64,000 nt of DNA from Mantis religiosa (lineage: Eukaryota > Arthropoda > Insecta > Mantodea > Mantidae), in NCBI GenBank assembly GCA_030765055.1, contig CM060958.1:2043063-2107062 (forward strand), given 5' to 3'. Below are positions 32,849-38,863 of this stretch, in pieces. Below the pieces are notes generated by a model, which did no database searches, was not told the origin of the DNA, and saw only the letters and a list, made by a program, of their open reading frames with translations. Made by a program: the position numbers and the translations under genes. The stretch's first letter is position 1. Each line of letters begins with the position of its first letter.

Positions 32849-35035
32849 ACCTTTGAGATTACAAGAAAGAAGTTTACTGTATCCCTCGTGTAATGTGGTG
32901 AATGGATGAATGAATTAGTCCATGTGGTTCACATATGGATCCAAAAGCAACAAAGGGACTGGAGCAGGACTGTTCAGGTGTGGTAGAAGGCTGTCTTATA
33001 GCCTTGGACTGTATGTGACTGTTTTCCAAGCCAAAGTATATGCTATACTAGCAAGTGTGTGTAAGGGATATCAGAACGAGCATATTACTATACTTTCAGA
33101 TAGTCAAGCTGCCTTGAAGGTGCTTGAAGCTAGGGAGGCCAAATCTAAACTGGTAGTACTCAAATGTCAGAAAGCCATAATGCAACTGGTGAAACACAAT
33201 TGGTCAAACTGATGTGAGTGCCGACGGCAATGAGATGACAGAAGACTTGGCCAAACAGGGATCCATCAGTCCTGAACCCTGCCTAGAGTTGTCCTTGGCT
33301 GTGTCAGAGGGATACTCCAGGAAACACAACAATACTGGTTGTCTGTAACAGGACATAGGCATTTAAAGATGATTATGAAGATCATCATCAAAAGAACTGC
33401 TCAAAAGGGACAAGACCATACTCAGCTTGCGAGGACATCTCTATAAGATTGGTCAACAAGTTGATCCAACCTGCAGAAGATGCCACAAAGCAGATGTTAA
33501 CTGACTGTGAATTACTGGCAGCTCTCAGGGTTTGGTTCACGTCTGAACATGAACTATCAATGGTCTCTCCCAAGAAGCTGGCTTCTTTTATCAAGGATTC
33601 TGGTATTCTTGGAGACTAGATGAGGATAAGCACAATAGATTGGAAATGGTTGCAATGCATGGGCCTTCATGGTCCTTGCCATTTATTAAACCTAAACCTA
33701 ATTCCTTATTATATCTTCTTCACCACATATCATTTACTTTAATTGGTCCATACATGCTTCAAATATCAGTTTCTCCATCATGGCTTACGTCAAAGTCCAA
33801 GTTTCAATACCATACTCATTTTACAAGTGTTTTGCAGTCTTTATTTTCATTTTAGGGAATATTATTTTGTTCCTAAATATTTTCTGTAAAGAGTTGTATG
33901 CTTTCTTTGCTGCTGTTATTCAGGCTTTTATTTCTTTGCTTTCATCAGTCTAATTGTTTATTACTGCCAGATGATGAAACCAGGATTTGTTGACTTAGTC
34001 CAAAAAATCTGGTCTTCCTTTGTTGACATGGCAAGCCTTCTGTTTGTCACTCATCACACACACTTTGCCGCAACTTTTCTATACCTTAGAACATTTTGTA
34101 CAATGTCTTTGTTAACAATAAATGACAGCATGACATCAATTGGTTTCAGTCATCTAAGTTGAGGGTCTTCCATGGCGTGGAGCATCCTAGATCATTTTGA
34201 CCCTTGCAAAATCATTTATGCCACTCAAAAACTTGTGTTTTCTCCATGGCTTGCTGCAACTTTTTCAATGTTTGTGATGGAGTTTTGTCAAGCAGAACCA
34301 AAATCTAATTGATGTACACTGCTACAACTTCAGATCCCTGTTTGATATAGTAAACACACCCAAACAAGTTCCCTGTTTCCCTCCAATGCACTGCATATAT
34401 AGTATTATGCCATTCAGTACTGCAAACACTAATAACAAGCAAGGGTGCATTAAAATACAAAAAAAATCATTTGGTTATTTTTTGACATTCCAACGTATCT
34501 AATACTTTGAGATAAATCTTTGATATTTTTAAATATTTAATCTTTGCATTTAACTTTATGCTAGATAAGGAATGAAAGCAGCCATGTTACAGTCTTGCAC
34601 TTGTTTTCTGGACTATACTTGCTGACAGTGAGTGAACAACACAGCCTTTTGTATCTAAATGGAAACATACAAAACAATTTTTGAGGCTGTCTCGGGCCTC
34701 AAGCCAGGTGTAGATGTGGTGAGGTACCAATGTTTCCTGTCTTCCGTATGACAGGATGGAAACCAGGAGATCCAAGGTTCAAATCCCAGCCATGGCATTG
34801 AATTTTTCAGTTTGACTCTATCTACTTTATAGCTTTTTATAAAATGACTATCAAGTGTCAGTGCTTAAAAATCAGTATTGAATATTGACAAATAGTGATT
34901 TCATTCCATGCATGATCAATTATTTTCATGTCTTGTGTGTACTTGTTGACAGAGGTTCAGTCAGAAGTAACGAGAGCGGCAGTCGAGGAGACGACATCGT
35001 TCCTGAAGGAAAGTGAAGAAGGAGTGCAAGTGTGA
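1091..35035 (+). CDS. Kal1: Anosmin-1/Kal1-like gene, multi-exon, N-terminus not visible, frame broken in second visible exon
   Basis: Anosmin-1 family proteins act at the cell surface and in the extracellular matrix, bind heparan sulphate and influence neuronal outgrowth and epithelial morphogenesis (family knowledge). Seven exons with GT/AG borders are visible: 1091-1138, 13856-13929, 17134-17331, 18818-18985, 21700-21900, 32137-32383 and 34953-35035. They encode about 340 residues: a Cys-rich region, two fibronectin-III domains, one membrane helix and a short tail ending in TGA. The Cys spacing C-x5-C-x2-C-x3-C matches vertebrate anosmin. Internal exons are phase 0 except the last junction (phase 1). 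The signal peptide exon was not found. Introns are packed with mobile elements. The second visible exon lacks one base. Assignment rests on recognised domain order and motif similarity, not on a search. Confidence 0.75.
1200..1560 (+). repeat. Dispersed repeat D1
   Basis: An AT-rich noncoding repeat recognised by CTACTTCAAGATAAACATTA, then GTGATAGTCAAATGTTTTG, then CTTATAGTTTATCAGTTATA. About ten full or partial copies occur in this window in both orientations. No ORF and no clear terminal repeats, so the class is unknown; probably a non-autonomous element. Confidence 0.7.
2241..4251 (+). pseudogene. Mariner transposase (D,D34D type), dead
   Basis: Mariner transposases bind their own TIRs through N-terminal helix-turn-helix motifs and cut and paste DNA with a DDD triad. 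ATG at 2241 starts MEDLEKRAVIKYF. The HTH region is expanded into 13 tandem copies. The second HTH (ISKERAGNILSNVLG) follows at about 3500. Catalytic blocks are MDETWIHHYTP near 3660, a HDNA-type block near 3930 and YSPDLVPTDYHLF near 4000. TGA stops in array copies 3-5, a stop at about 3572 and frameshifts near 3800-3950 make it nonfunctional. Confidence 0.85.
2341..3393 (+). repeat. 81-bp x 13 minisatellite inside mariner transposase
   Basis: CTGTCCCTTCATATACAATA recurs every 81 bases from 2341 to 3313, with the flanking remnant at 3394. The period is 27 codons, so each unit is in frame and repeats SVPSYTIIKRLVVEFKMGR. Copies differ by a few substitutions; copies 3-5 carry GGGAC to GTGAC changes that create TGA. 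The open frames on both strands here result from the period being a multiple of three. Confidence 0.95.
4785..5035 (+). repeat. Dispersed repeat D1, left half, split by the SINE/108-bp array
   Basis: Contains the D1 blocks TGCTTCAAGATAAGTAGTTA and TGATAGTCAAATGTTTTGCC. It breaks off where the minus-strand SINE poly(A) begins. The continuation appears beyond the array at about 10,011. Confidence 0.6.
5037..10010 (-). mobile_element. tRNA-derived SINE (SINE1) with hugely expanded 3' body
   Basis: Read on the minus strand, a tRNA-like head at about 10,010-9,905 has A-box-like GCGTGGTGGTAGCGTGTCTGC within 9970-9990 and B-box-like GAGCTCGAATCTCC at 9937-9950. The SINE1 body follows, repeated about 45 times, and the element ends in an A run at 5037-5046. 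The head and tail match the ordinary SINE1 copies at 18.1 and 57.9 kb, so this is one SINE whose body was tandemly amplified. Confidence 0.75.
5048..9903 (-). repeat. 108-bp satellite array, about 45 copies, SINE1-derived
   Basis: The minus-strand monomer runs from GGTTTTCTCTTATCCTGAAA through GGTAACTCTAAGCTC and CATTCATCGTCCGATATGAC to TAACGTTGGA. The same segment occurs once in the SINE1 copies at 18,130-18,265 and 57,955-58,080. Monomers differ at a few sites, and variants such as CTGTAC for ATGTTC are shared by sets of copies, suggesting higher-order spreading. The 36-codon open frames on the minus strand are a period artefact. Confidence 0.9.
10011..10095 (+). repeat. Dispersed repeat D1, right half
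   Basis: GTGTATCTCTTATAGTTTACGAG and the following AGAGGACTTCTGAG match the distal part of D1. This completes the copy interrupted at about 5035. Confidence 0.5.
10096..12179. other. Kal1 intron sequence, no gene seen
   Basis: AT-rich and unannotated. An open frame on + near 10.4-10.77 kb has no recognisable domain. On the minus strand a 26-base segment near 10,630 has splice-like borders but is too short to support. Confidence 0.4.
12180..12535 (-). repeat. Dispersed repeat D1
   Basis: Inverted D1 copy: TTTCCAATACTTATACTTTT, then GACATGACAAAACATTTGAC and TGTTTATCTTGAAGTAGATA on the + strand. Confidence 0.65.
12770..12875 (-). repeat. Dispersed repeat D1, partial
   Basis: GTAAACTGTGAGAGATAGAC followed by AAATATTACTACACAAAAG is the distal D1 block in inverted orientation. 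It matches 29,640-29,690. Confidence 0.55.
13094..13445 (+). mobile_element. SINE3 (tRNA-derived, GC-rich body)
   Basis: A tRNA-like head (GGGATGGCTCAAGCAGTC... GGGTTCCATTCCC) is followed by a conserved body (GGTTTTCCGGGTCACCAGG, GAATGCTGGGTAGATTAA). A GC-rich tail (TTCCTCCTCCGGGCTGACC) is shared with the minus-strand copy at 16.46-16.90 kb. Confidence 0.6.
13856..13929 (+). CDS. Kal1: Kal1-like exon, Cys-rich domain, apparent 1-base deletion
   Basis: The exon lies between TTGTACAG and GTAAGT. Its first two codons give C-W in the frame of the previous exon. The rest is only anosmin-like (KCELLQ...WGAIC...C) in the frame one base over. The exon is 74 bases long; 75 would keep phase 0 like its neighbours. 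The missing base most simply falls in the A run at 13863-13866. Confidence 0.65.
14547..15546. other. Assembly gap of exactly 1,000 N
   Basis: The round length marks a scaffold placeholder rather than a measured distance. It falls in the Kal1 intron between the exons at 13.9 and 17.1 kb. Long reading frames drawn across it are meaningless. Confidence 0.99.
16305..16455 (+). mobile_element. SINE4-like tRNA-derived element
   Basis: GGCACGTAGTGGTTAGACC (A-box-like) and CTCGGGTTCGGTCCC (B-box-like) have the spacing of a tRNA head. A GC-rich body (GGGGTGGGTTTTCCCCGCC) follows. It is a single copy here, so the family is inferred from the tRNA-like promoter. Confidence 0.5.
16456..16899 (-). mobile_element. 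SINE3 copy, full length
   Basis: On the minus strand: tRNA-like head with B-box-like GTTCGATTGTTGTGG near 16,840, then the body CCTGGGTTGCCAGGCGAATG. A GC-rich tail (TGGTCTCTTTTGGGGTTGAA, ACTTCCTCCTCTGGGCC) is shared with 13.3-13.45 kb. About 440 bp. Confidence 0.6.
16915..16990 (+). repeat. Dispersed repeat D1, fragment
   Basis: CTTAAGTGATAGTCAAATGT followed by an A-rich (AATAAA)-type stretch to about 17,050. Confidence 0.5.
17134..17331 (+). CDS. Kal1: Kal1-like exon: end of Cys-rich region and start of FN3 domain 1
   Basis: A 198-base phase-0 exon between TTTTCAG and GTCAGT. It begins FPGCQQACRFHRE, closing the Cys-rich region. It then enters a fibronectin-III fold ending with PLVYVLMRRQQ...SWRQIFQ, which parallels the PVIYVVQRRW...W segment of vertebrate anosmin. 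Confidence 0.7.
17375..17580 (-). mobile_element. SINE2 inverted pair, degraded
   Basis: On the minus strand TTGGCCATGGTAGCTCAATGG begins a tRNA-like head. A short GGTAAACCACTAGG junction then leads into a plus-strand SINE2 tail (CTTAGCCTATATACAACTAG). This repeats the head-to-head arrangement seen at 44.5 and 54.2 kb. Confidence 0.55.
17685..18047 (-). pseudogene. LINE ORF2 C-terminus fragment (CR1/Jockey-like)
   Basis: The minus-strand translation contains DIHKYNTRYTNQIDTPYHRL, then a GIRMYNALPDYV block and FYSLEEFF near the end. This is the conserved tail downstream of the reverse transcriptase in many insect LINEs. The upstream part is cut by the SINE1 insertion at 18.05 kb. No RT domain is present. 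Confidence 0.6.
18048..18310 (+). mobile_element. SINE1 copy
   Basis: tRNA-like head with AGAGGTCCCAAGTTCGAATC (B box within 18,090-18,115). The body AGATGAATGTTGGGTAACTC and CATCATCTGATATGACTTAA is followed by a 30-base A run at 18,281-18,310. The single-copy body equals one 108-bp satellite monomer. Confidence 0.8.
18818..18985 (+). CDS. Kal1: Kal1-like exon: second half of FN3 domain 1
   Basis: A 168-base phase-0 exon between GACAG and GTAAGA. It reads TVELSGRLPA...TIRVLVVSPEGLVTIYSP and ends in a basic stretch (QQRRRK). The strand pattern completes the FN3 domain begun in the previous exon. A second AG four bases downstream would break the frame. Confidence 0.65.
20761..21263 (-). mobile_element. 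Solo LTR of the gypsy family, TSD ATAT
   Basis: Begins TGTGACTTTGTGGGTTCG and ends ...GTTTGGGTGACA, the reverse complement of the LTRs at 23.5 and 28.9 kb. ATAT flanks it at 20757-20760 and 21264-21267. It interrupts the LINE A coding frame; removing it with one ATAT rejoins SNKY to the following IKELKEE. It contains an (ACTG)n microsatellite at 20,981-21,027. Confidence 0.85.
20981..21027. repeat. (ACTG)n microsatellite
   Basis: About 11 tandem CTGA units inside the solo LTR, at the position corresponding to the R/U5-side region of the other LTR copies. Confidence 0.9.
21700..21900 (+). CDS. Kal1: Kal1-like exon: FN3 domain 2
   Basis: A 201-base phase-0 exon between TTTGCAG and GTGAGT. It contains VTAEVRWEPR...VYLVTWEVDGGG...TLSLWPDTVYHIQ, with the Trp, Tyr and Leu positions typical of fibronectin-III strands B to F. 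It is the clearest anosmin-like exon in the window. Confidence 0.75.
21961..23442. mobile_element. piggyBac-like non-autonomous element, TTAA-flanked
   Basis: TTAA at 21957-21960 is followed by CCCTTTCACCGAT. The other end, read inward on the minus strand, is CCGCTTCGCCGAT preceded by TTAA (23443-23446). Ten of 13 terminal bases match as an inverted repeat. The TTAA target is diagnostic of piggyBac. No transposase domain could be recognised inside, and a GT-rich microsatellite occupies 22,875-23,023. Confidence 0.5.
22875..23023. repeat. (GT)n / (GTGGGG)n microsatellite
   Basis: About 150 bases of alternating purine-pyrimidine GT and GC steps with a central G-rich stretch (GGGGGTGGGGGTGGGGGTGGG). 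Cys-rich reading frames through it are spurious. Confidence 0.95.
23508..23998 (+). repeat. 5' LTR of gypsy element
   Basis: TGTCACCCGA...AAAGTCACA, 491 bp. Compared with the 3' LTR it lacks about a dozen bases near 23,575 and has an extra GTGCATTACGTAATTCT unit near 23,880. The insertion is therefore not recent. Confidence 0.93.
24000..24017 (+). promoter_or_regulatory. Primer-binding site, tRNA-Leu-like
   Basis: TGGTGTCAGGAAGTGGGA begins one base after the 5' LTR. It is complementary to the 3' end of tRNA-Leu as used by several gypsy elements, with one extra G relative to the pattern I know. The tRNA assignment is from memory. Confidence 0.55.
24017..25380 (+). pseudogene. gag: gypsy gag with coiled coil and CCHC knuckle, broken
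   Basis: Gag forms the particle and packages RNA. The ATG at 24017 opens a long charged heptad-rich region with repeated ELKQMKTAN-type units, consistent with a coiled coil. A capsid-like region (FEVFRRQFDAVAKHNKW..., near 24,730) follows, then the zinc knuckle CWGCGQPGHLQRDC at about 25,264-25,305. Breaks seen: a frameshift near 24,320, an in-frame TAG near 24,400 and a frameshift near 24,650. Downstream it is fused in frame with protease. Confidence 0.8.
25381..28870 (+). pseudogene. pol: gypsy pol: protease, RT, RNase H, integrase, broken
   Basis: The protease has VDTGAAVTIIR near 25,475 and ILGLD near 25,665, separated by an in-frame TAA at 25591. RT spans about 26,210-26,900, with VDYRKLN, LDLKSGYWQ, FGLCNAPSTFQ and the catalytic YLDDII. 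RNase H (VDTDASDHFIGGAL, RRELLA) follows a frameshift near 27,125. The integrase zinc finger (HAGTVEGHLG ... CRQCHMC) has a TAG at 27954. The integrase core has Asp in FDIAGPF, but the second catalytic Asp is replaced by Val (HSVQGTNFE). Another frameshift lies near 28,390 and a stop at 28838. Clearly inactive. Confidence 0.88.
28912..29398 (+). repeat. 3' LTR of gypsy element
   Basis: 487 bp, near-identical in layout to the 5' LTR, with TGT...ACA ends. It contains the AATAAA-type signal near 29,335. Confidence 0.93.
29560..29839 (-). repeat. Dispersed repeat D1, left part, split by LINE B
   Basis: TCAGAAGTGCTCTTCATTCT, GTAAGAGATAGATAAAATAT and TTTCCAATACTTATACTTTT are D1 blocks in inverted order. 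The copy stops at the LINE B target-site duplication. Confidence 0.75.
29860..31491 (+). pseudogene. LINE B ORF2 remnant: RT end, RNase H, Cys/His end
   Basis: Starts inside the RT palm with FANDMIMWTSS, where the conserved FADD catalytic pair reads F-A-N-D. It continues through KPILLYNAEVM and a linker to RNase H (HIYTDGSNLDN near 30,750, VILSDSKAAL near 30,920, WIPAHCGIAGNESAD near 31,055). It ends with CPLCNKEEEMTEEHLLTC and KYWRARELMASLP. Frameshifts near 30,100 and 30,860 and a TAA near 30,990 show decay. Relative of LINE A. Confidence 0.8.
31367..31874 (+). repeat. 127-bp x 4 tandem repeat of the LINE B 3' end
   Basis: ACAAAGAAGAGGAAATGACT recurs at 31367, 31494, 31621 and 31748. Each unit repeats the last codons (Cys/His end to stop) and the few bases after the stop. 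Units 2-4 lie past the stop codon and are not in one frame (127 is not a multiple of three). Confidence 0.95.
31906..32060 (-). repeat. Dispersed repeat D1, right part
   Basis: ATGCCAAAACATTTGACTAT and TGTTTATCTTGAAGTAGATA continue the copy broken at 29839. Confidence 0.75.
32137..32383 (+). CDS. Kal1: Kal1-like exon: end of FN3 domain 2 and transmembrane helix
   Basis: A 247-base exon between GTTACAG and GTAAGT, starting phase 0 and ending phase 1. VELVSRTASS...VLVLDTR completes FN3-2. About 20 residues later a hydrophobic helix (SIAALLLFLLVVAALGW) is followed by basic residues RCRSRS, which predicts a type I membrane protein with a short cytoplasmic tail. Vertebrate anosmin-1 is secreted. 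Confidence 0.7.
32487..32710 (+). mobile_element. LINE C 3' fragment, 10-bp TSD
   Basis: AACATTTTTT flanks it at 32477-32486 and 32711-32720. The 224-bp insert encodes RLLTNHDCLASHLYRIGI, CVLCNNPEEMNEDHLKTC and KYGKARMLMASLPD before the stop. This is the same C-terminal module as LINEs A and B. It is an extreme 5' truncation in the last Kal1 intron. Confidence 0.75.
32777..32843. repeat. (AT)n microsatellite
   Basis: About 33 AT dinucleotides without interruption. Confidence 0.97.
32922..33600 (+). pseudogene. LINE RNase H and C-terminal remnant (R1/Jockey-like)
   Basis: WFTYGSKSNKGTGAGLF (the catalytic Asp of the usual TDGS reads Tyr) is followed by FQAKVYAILA and ITILSDSQAALKVLEA, the RNase H motif series. 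Further on, in broken frames, LRGHLYKIGQQVDPTCRRC resembles the LINE C-terminal Cys/His end. Many stops; a different family from LINEs A-C. Confidence 0.6.
33730..34310 (-). pseudogene. Degraded LINE RT and mariner HTH fragments (minus strand)
   Basis: On the minus strand near 33,760-33,960 AYNSLQKIFRNKIIF and a YGIETWTL-like end resemble the post-RT region of RTE-type LINEs. Near 34,200-34,300 KLQQAMEKTQVFEWHK and following residues resemble a mariner N-terminal HTH. Both are short and interrupted. Confidence 0.4.
34737..34835 (+). mobile_element. SINE2 fragment
   Basis: GATGGAAACCAGGAGATCC, a B box (GGTTCAAATCCCAGCC) and GGCATTGAATTTTTCAGTTT match other SINE2 copies. The 5' half of the tRNA-like head is missing. 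Confidence 0.65.
34953..35035 (+). CDS. Kal1: Kal1-like terminal exon: cytoplasmic tail and stop
   Basis: The exon follows the acceptor GTTGACAG. The split codon G|AG gives Glu, then VQSEVTRAAVEETTSF..., ending TGA at 35033-35035. The phase matches the preceding donor exactly. The acidic tail has no motif I recognise. Confidence 0.65.
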
Positions 35036-36250
35036 CAGCACAGTGACTCTCTGTAAGTGAGAGTCAATTCTAGTCAGTAATCTAACGGGGACCAAGTTGT
35101 TTGTTTCTTTCGGAACATGTGAACATAGTTGAGGGTTGGTCAACAGGCCCAATAACCAGAATCCTAGTAACTGCAACAAAGATTAGTGAAGCTGGTTAAC
35201 TCAAATAGTGTACTATAAAATGATATTGGAGAAAGTTTCCCTTACTCTGAGAGAACAAGTATCAGGCAATTGTTAACCTCTGTGAATGCTGCAATCATTT
35301 AGAATTATTTCATTAATTCATCATTCAATATATTTACCCGAAAATAAGCGACACTTTTGTTCCAAAAATTTGGGTGGCTATCTCAGTTTTTTACTGTTAA
35401 AATCCATGCTCAGTTGCAACAATACACCTACCACCTGGAACTGAAACTGGTGACAAGTTTTACATAACAGCACAAACTTTTACTGGTATTAATACTGTTA
35501 GCTTCTATGAATGCTGTTCAGTTTTAGAGAGAAGTTACACACCAGTAAGAAGAGCTTGTTTATTGTTGTAATTATAGTTATGATGTAAGCTTTTTGCCAA
35601 AGCCACAACCAACAGAGAGGCTGGAAGAAAGTACATAATGTACATATGTGTTTCATGCCAATGTGATGTACCATATGTTAAAACAAATAATGGCGTATAT
35701 TTAACTACAAGAAAATTAATGTTTATATTCATTTTTCTTGCCTCAGTACAGATGCAGTCTTTTAGTGCAAAGGTTTCTGTTTTCCTTCCCCCCCCCCTCA
35801 AAGTTTAAGCATGATACTTTACTTTTGTACTAATAGTCATAATAAAATTATTGTTAACTTGATCTGCTATGTTAGTAGTTCGTAATGGGTTTTTGCTTCA
35901 GGTTTAGAACTGCACTTCTTCTCTCCTCTAGTTGGCCATTAATGTTGAGATTACTTCTCTCCTTGCATAGAAAACTACTAGTTGCACACTCATTGGGGAA
36001 AAGAGAACACAACTGAATACATATACAGCTTTACTTTATACCCAAGTGTCATTAGTTTCGGTTTACAACAAATACTACAAGGTTTCCAACTCAACTACTT
36101 TTACTTTTATATCAACTTGAATGAAAATTGACATAATTTTGGTACTTGATGTTTTTGTGCTCGCAGATGGATTTGTAAAGTAGTACTCCATCTGCAACAG
36201 ATGCTGCCTATGTAGATGACAAGTGTTGCTCCTATTGACCACAAAACATG
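35036..36250 (+). other. Kal1 3' region / intergenic
   Basis: No further coding sequence seen. AATAAA at 35841 is the first good poly(A) signal downstream of the Kal1 stop and would give a 3' UTR of about 0.8 kb. Whether it is used cannot be told from sequence. Confidence 0.35.
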
Positions 36251-36259
36251 CTTTCTTTT

Positions 36260-36572
36260 ATTAATTTTTAGATGAGTCGTATTTATTACACATCTGCTTC
36301 ACTTTCGTAACAATATTTGAAACTAAAGACAAAAAGAAGGTTAATATCAGCGGACATAAAATGTATCAACAATTGCCTAAAACAAAACATTTCTCCGAAA
36401 TTTGTAAGAAAAATAGTAAAATTTTTTTATTTAAAAAAATATAACTGTTAATAAATAAATATTTTTAATAAAAAATACGAAAGTGAAGCAGATGTGTAAT
36501 AAATACGACTCATCTAAAAATTAATAATTATTTCGCTTCACTGTGGTGTTCCAATACAGTTAAATCTCGATA
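36260..36572 (-). mobile_element. 313-bp Penelope-type hairpin mini-element, 9-bp TSD
   Basis: CTTTCTTTT flanks it at 36251-36259 and 36573-36581. Inside, 51-bp arms at 36259-36309 and 36478-36528 are perfect inverted repeats (core TAGATGAGTCGTATTTATTA). A short end segment (CGCTTCACTGTGGTGTTCC) follows. The same ends surround the Penelope GIY-YIG ORF at 61.3-61.9 kb. There is no ORF here, so it is a non-autonomous derivative. Confidence 0.65.
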
Positions 36573-37189
36573 CTTTCTTTTGTTTTGTCCACAATTAATA
36601 ATTAAAATGGTACATGTTCTATGGCTGCAGGATATAAGTTTCCAGTTTTTATTTATAGTTGATGTTATGATGTGTAAAATATGAACTAGAGATGTATGTA
36701 TAGCCTAGAAAGTGTGACAGAAAGATCAGGTTTAACCATTCTTATTAAACAGAAAAGTCATTTACATGGAAATTTTGTACATTTAATGCAGTGATCATTT
36801 TACACATATTAAATGTGATGTCATCACAAAATTACTGTTTGTTTGGACAGTAAGAACATTGCCAAGTAACCTCTATGTGATGACAAAGCACACAGTCCTG
36901 TACCAACCAATGAGACATATTTATCCTAGTCGTAAGAATGGTTCTAGCTTATTGTAAATACACTAGTGATATGTAAGATACTTCATACTTGTCTGAGTTT
37001 TCTTTACATTCCATTGAGTACTACGGAGTCTTGTACACATGTTCTTTATATGATGTTGCTGCTTTCCAGAGAGACACATAGAAATACCATTTGGAACAGT
37101 TATATCGGAGCAACTGAAACATTCAGTCACTTTCTCTATTTTACTACAAGAGAAGATAATTTCCAGCTATAATGTAGGTGTTTCCCATT

Positions 37190-37370
37190 TCCTTGTCATG
37201 TTAAACATTTGTCTGCGTGTCTCACTGATCCCAAGATTGTGGGTTCAAACCCAGTTTAGATTGATAGTCTTTAAGTGTGCTTAAAAATGACAGTAGATTT
37301 ACAAGTAGTAAACGGACTTGAAGACAAAATTCTGGCACATCTGCAGCACTGCTATGATCCTGGCAATTGA
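37190..37370 (+). repeat. Possible tRNA-SINE fragment
   Basis: GATTGTGGGTTCAAACCC resembles a B box and is followed by AT-rich sequence. No second copy in the window, so the call is weak. Confidence 0.3.
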
Positions 37371-37389
37371 CAAACAAAATAATTTACAC

Positions 37390-37565
37390 GTAAGTTACAG
37401 TGAAGCAACAAATACTATACAAATATAATAATTTGTAACATAAAACTTCACTTGTCTTAAAAGAAAATGATGAAAATGTTCTTATTAATTGATGAGGATT
37501 GAGATTTTGTGAATACTCATTCACATCAGCTAAAACAACGTCGTCAATGTTACGATCACTAATGT
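37390..37565 (-). mobile_element. Penelope-like element 3' tail
   Basis: On the minus strand GTTGTTTTAGCTGATGTGAATGAGTATTCAC..., AATTAATAAGAACA and GAAGTTTTATGTTACAAAT match the 3' tails at 39.75-39.89 kb and 47.6-47.76 kb. Confidence 0.55.
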
Positions 37566-37799
37566 CTGTTTCATATAACCTTGCCCCACTGACATGTATC
37601 ACTCCGTGTGTATCACTCCCCCTCGTCCTAATTGGATAATGCTTTCACGCCATAGGCCATAGGCGGTGCCTTCCCGTCACTTTGAAACCTGCAGTAAACA
37701 TCATAATGATTGCCAGGAAGATCGATAAACTCATACAAATAAGAATATGAAGGCATGCAAAAATAATGAAGTTTATAATGAAACTGAGCAAGTTAAAAC

Positions 37800-38277
37800 T
37801 GAATGAATGAGCAGTGAAACTGGAACAAGTTTATAATGAAAGACCTTCGGCCTTTTCCACTTGGATTTTTTAAACCAGCACACATACCTTGCAAAAATGC
37901 TTGTCTTTCAGTCTTAAAAGTCGTGTCATGCCATACTTGTCGTGTCTTCTTCATTCACCCAAGTCTCGTCAAGGTAGTATATTTTACGACTTGTATCTCG
38001 GTACAGTCTGATTGTCCTTAAATAACATCTTCGCCACACAGCAATATCGCCCCTGGAGTGGTAAGTTTTCCTGTTGTCTCAATTTCATGTCACGATGTTC
38101 CTACGCATCTAACACACCTGTAACGTCAGAGCACAGCTGTTCGACTTCTCTCACTGACAAAGACGATTTCTTCTCTGTGAGTGCATTAAACACATGCAGC
38201 ACAATTCTTTTTTCGCCGCTTTGTAAAGGTTTTCCCTTGTGATGCTTCAGCGAAAAACTGCTGCTAGACTCTGCCAT
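37800..38277 (-). pseudogene. IS630/Tc1-type transposase remnant
   Basis: ATG at 38277 (minus) opens MAESSSSFSLKHHKGKPL, then GEKRIVLHVFNALTEK and SVREVEQLCSDVTGV, an N-terminal helix-turn-helix region. After a gap in the frame, YYLDETWVNEEDTTS carries the first catalytic Asp block of IS630/Tc1-related DDE transposases near 37,950. The rest is decayed. A solo LTR sits 10 bp upstream of the start codon. Confidence 0.55.
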
Positions 38278-38286
38278 TATACATAT

Positions 38287-38863
38287 TGTGACTTTGTGGG
38301 TTCGTGAAATGAAAAGTCCAATTTCACCACTCAAAAATGTTCTTTATTTCCACCGACTTACAGTTTAACACTTGCCAATTACACAGAATTACTTGCTGCA
38401 CACAATTACAATTCACCAGTTCGTCCGTTACAATTTCACTTGTACTCGCGATTACATAAACTCCGATGCGCATACCAGTTACGTACAGTCTTCCGTTGCA
38501 CAATCTTCTCGTTCATTAACACGTCACTGACTAACTCTTACACCAAGAACTGCGACTGTCTCCTCACTCACACTCACTAACCAACTGACTGACTGACCAA
38601 ACCAACAACTGACTGACTAACTCCGTCTGTCTGTAACCCTCTTTATATCGGAATATCCCGCCTTCTGGTGTTTACAGGATTGTTCTAGTAACAGAAAGAT
38701 CGAGAACCAGGTGTAAGGAAACATACGGCACAGTCATGTTTTTCCTCCCAACCGCCGCCTTGTCACCACTATAAGACAAACGAGGGGAAGGTATGGCTAA
38801 CCGAACCTCCCCTGCCTTCCGCTGCCAGCTGCTTTCACAGGGTGTTCCAGCGCTCCCGTTACA
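38287..38863 (-). mobile_element. Solo LTR of the gypsy family, diverged, TSD ATAT
   Basis: Starts TGTGACTTTGTGGGTTCG and ends ...GCTCCCGTTACA. Flanked by ATAT at 38283-38286 and 38864-38867. Its central part (ACTGACTGACC..., CTGTCTGTAACC) differs from the other LTRs and makes it 577 bp long, so it is a separate subfamily. Confidence 0.8.
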
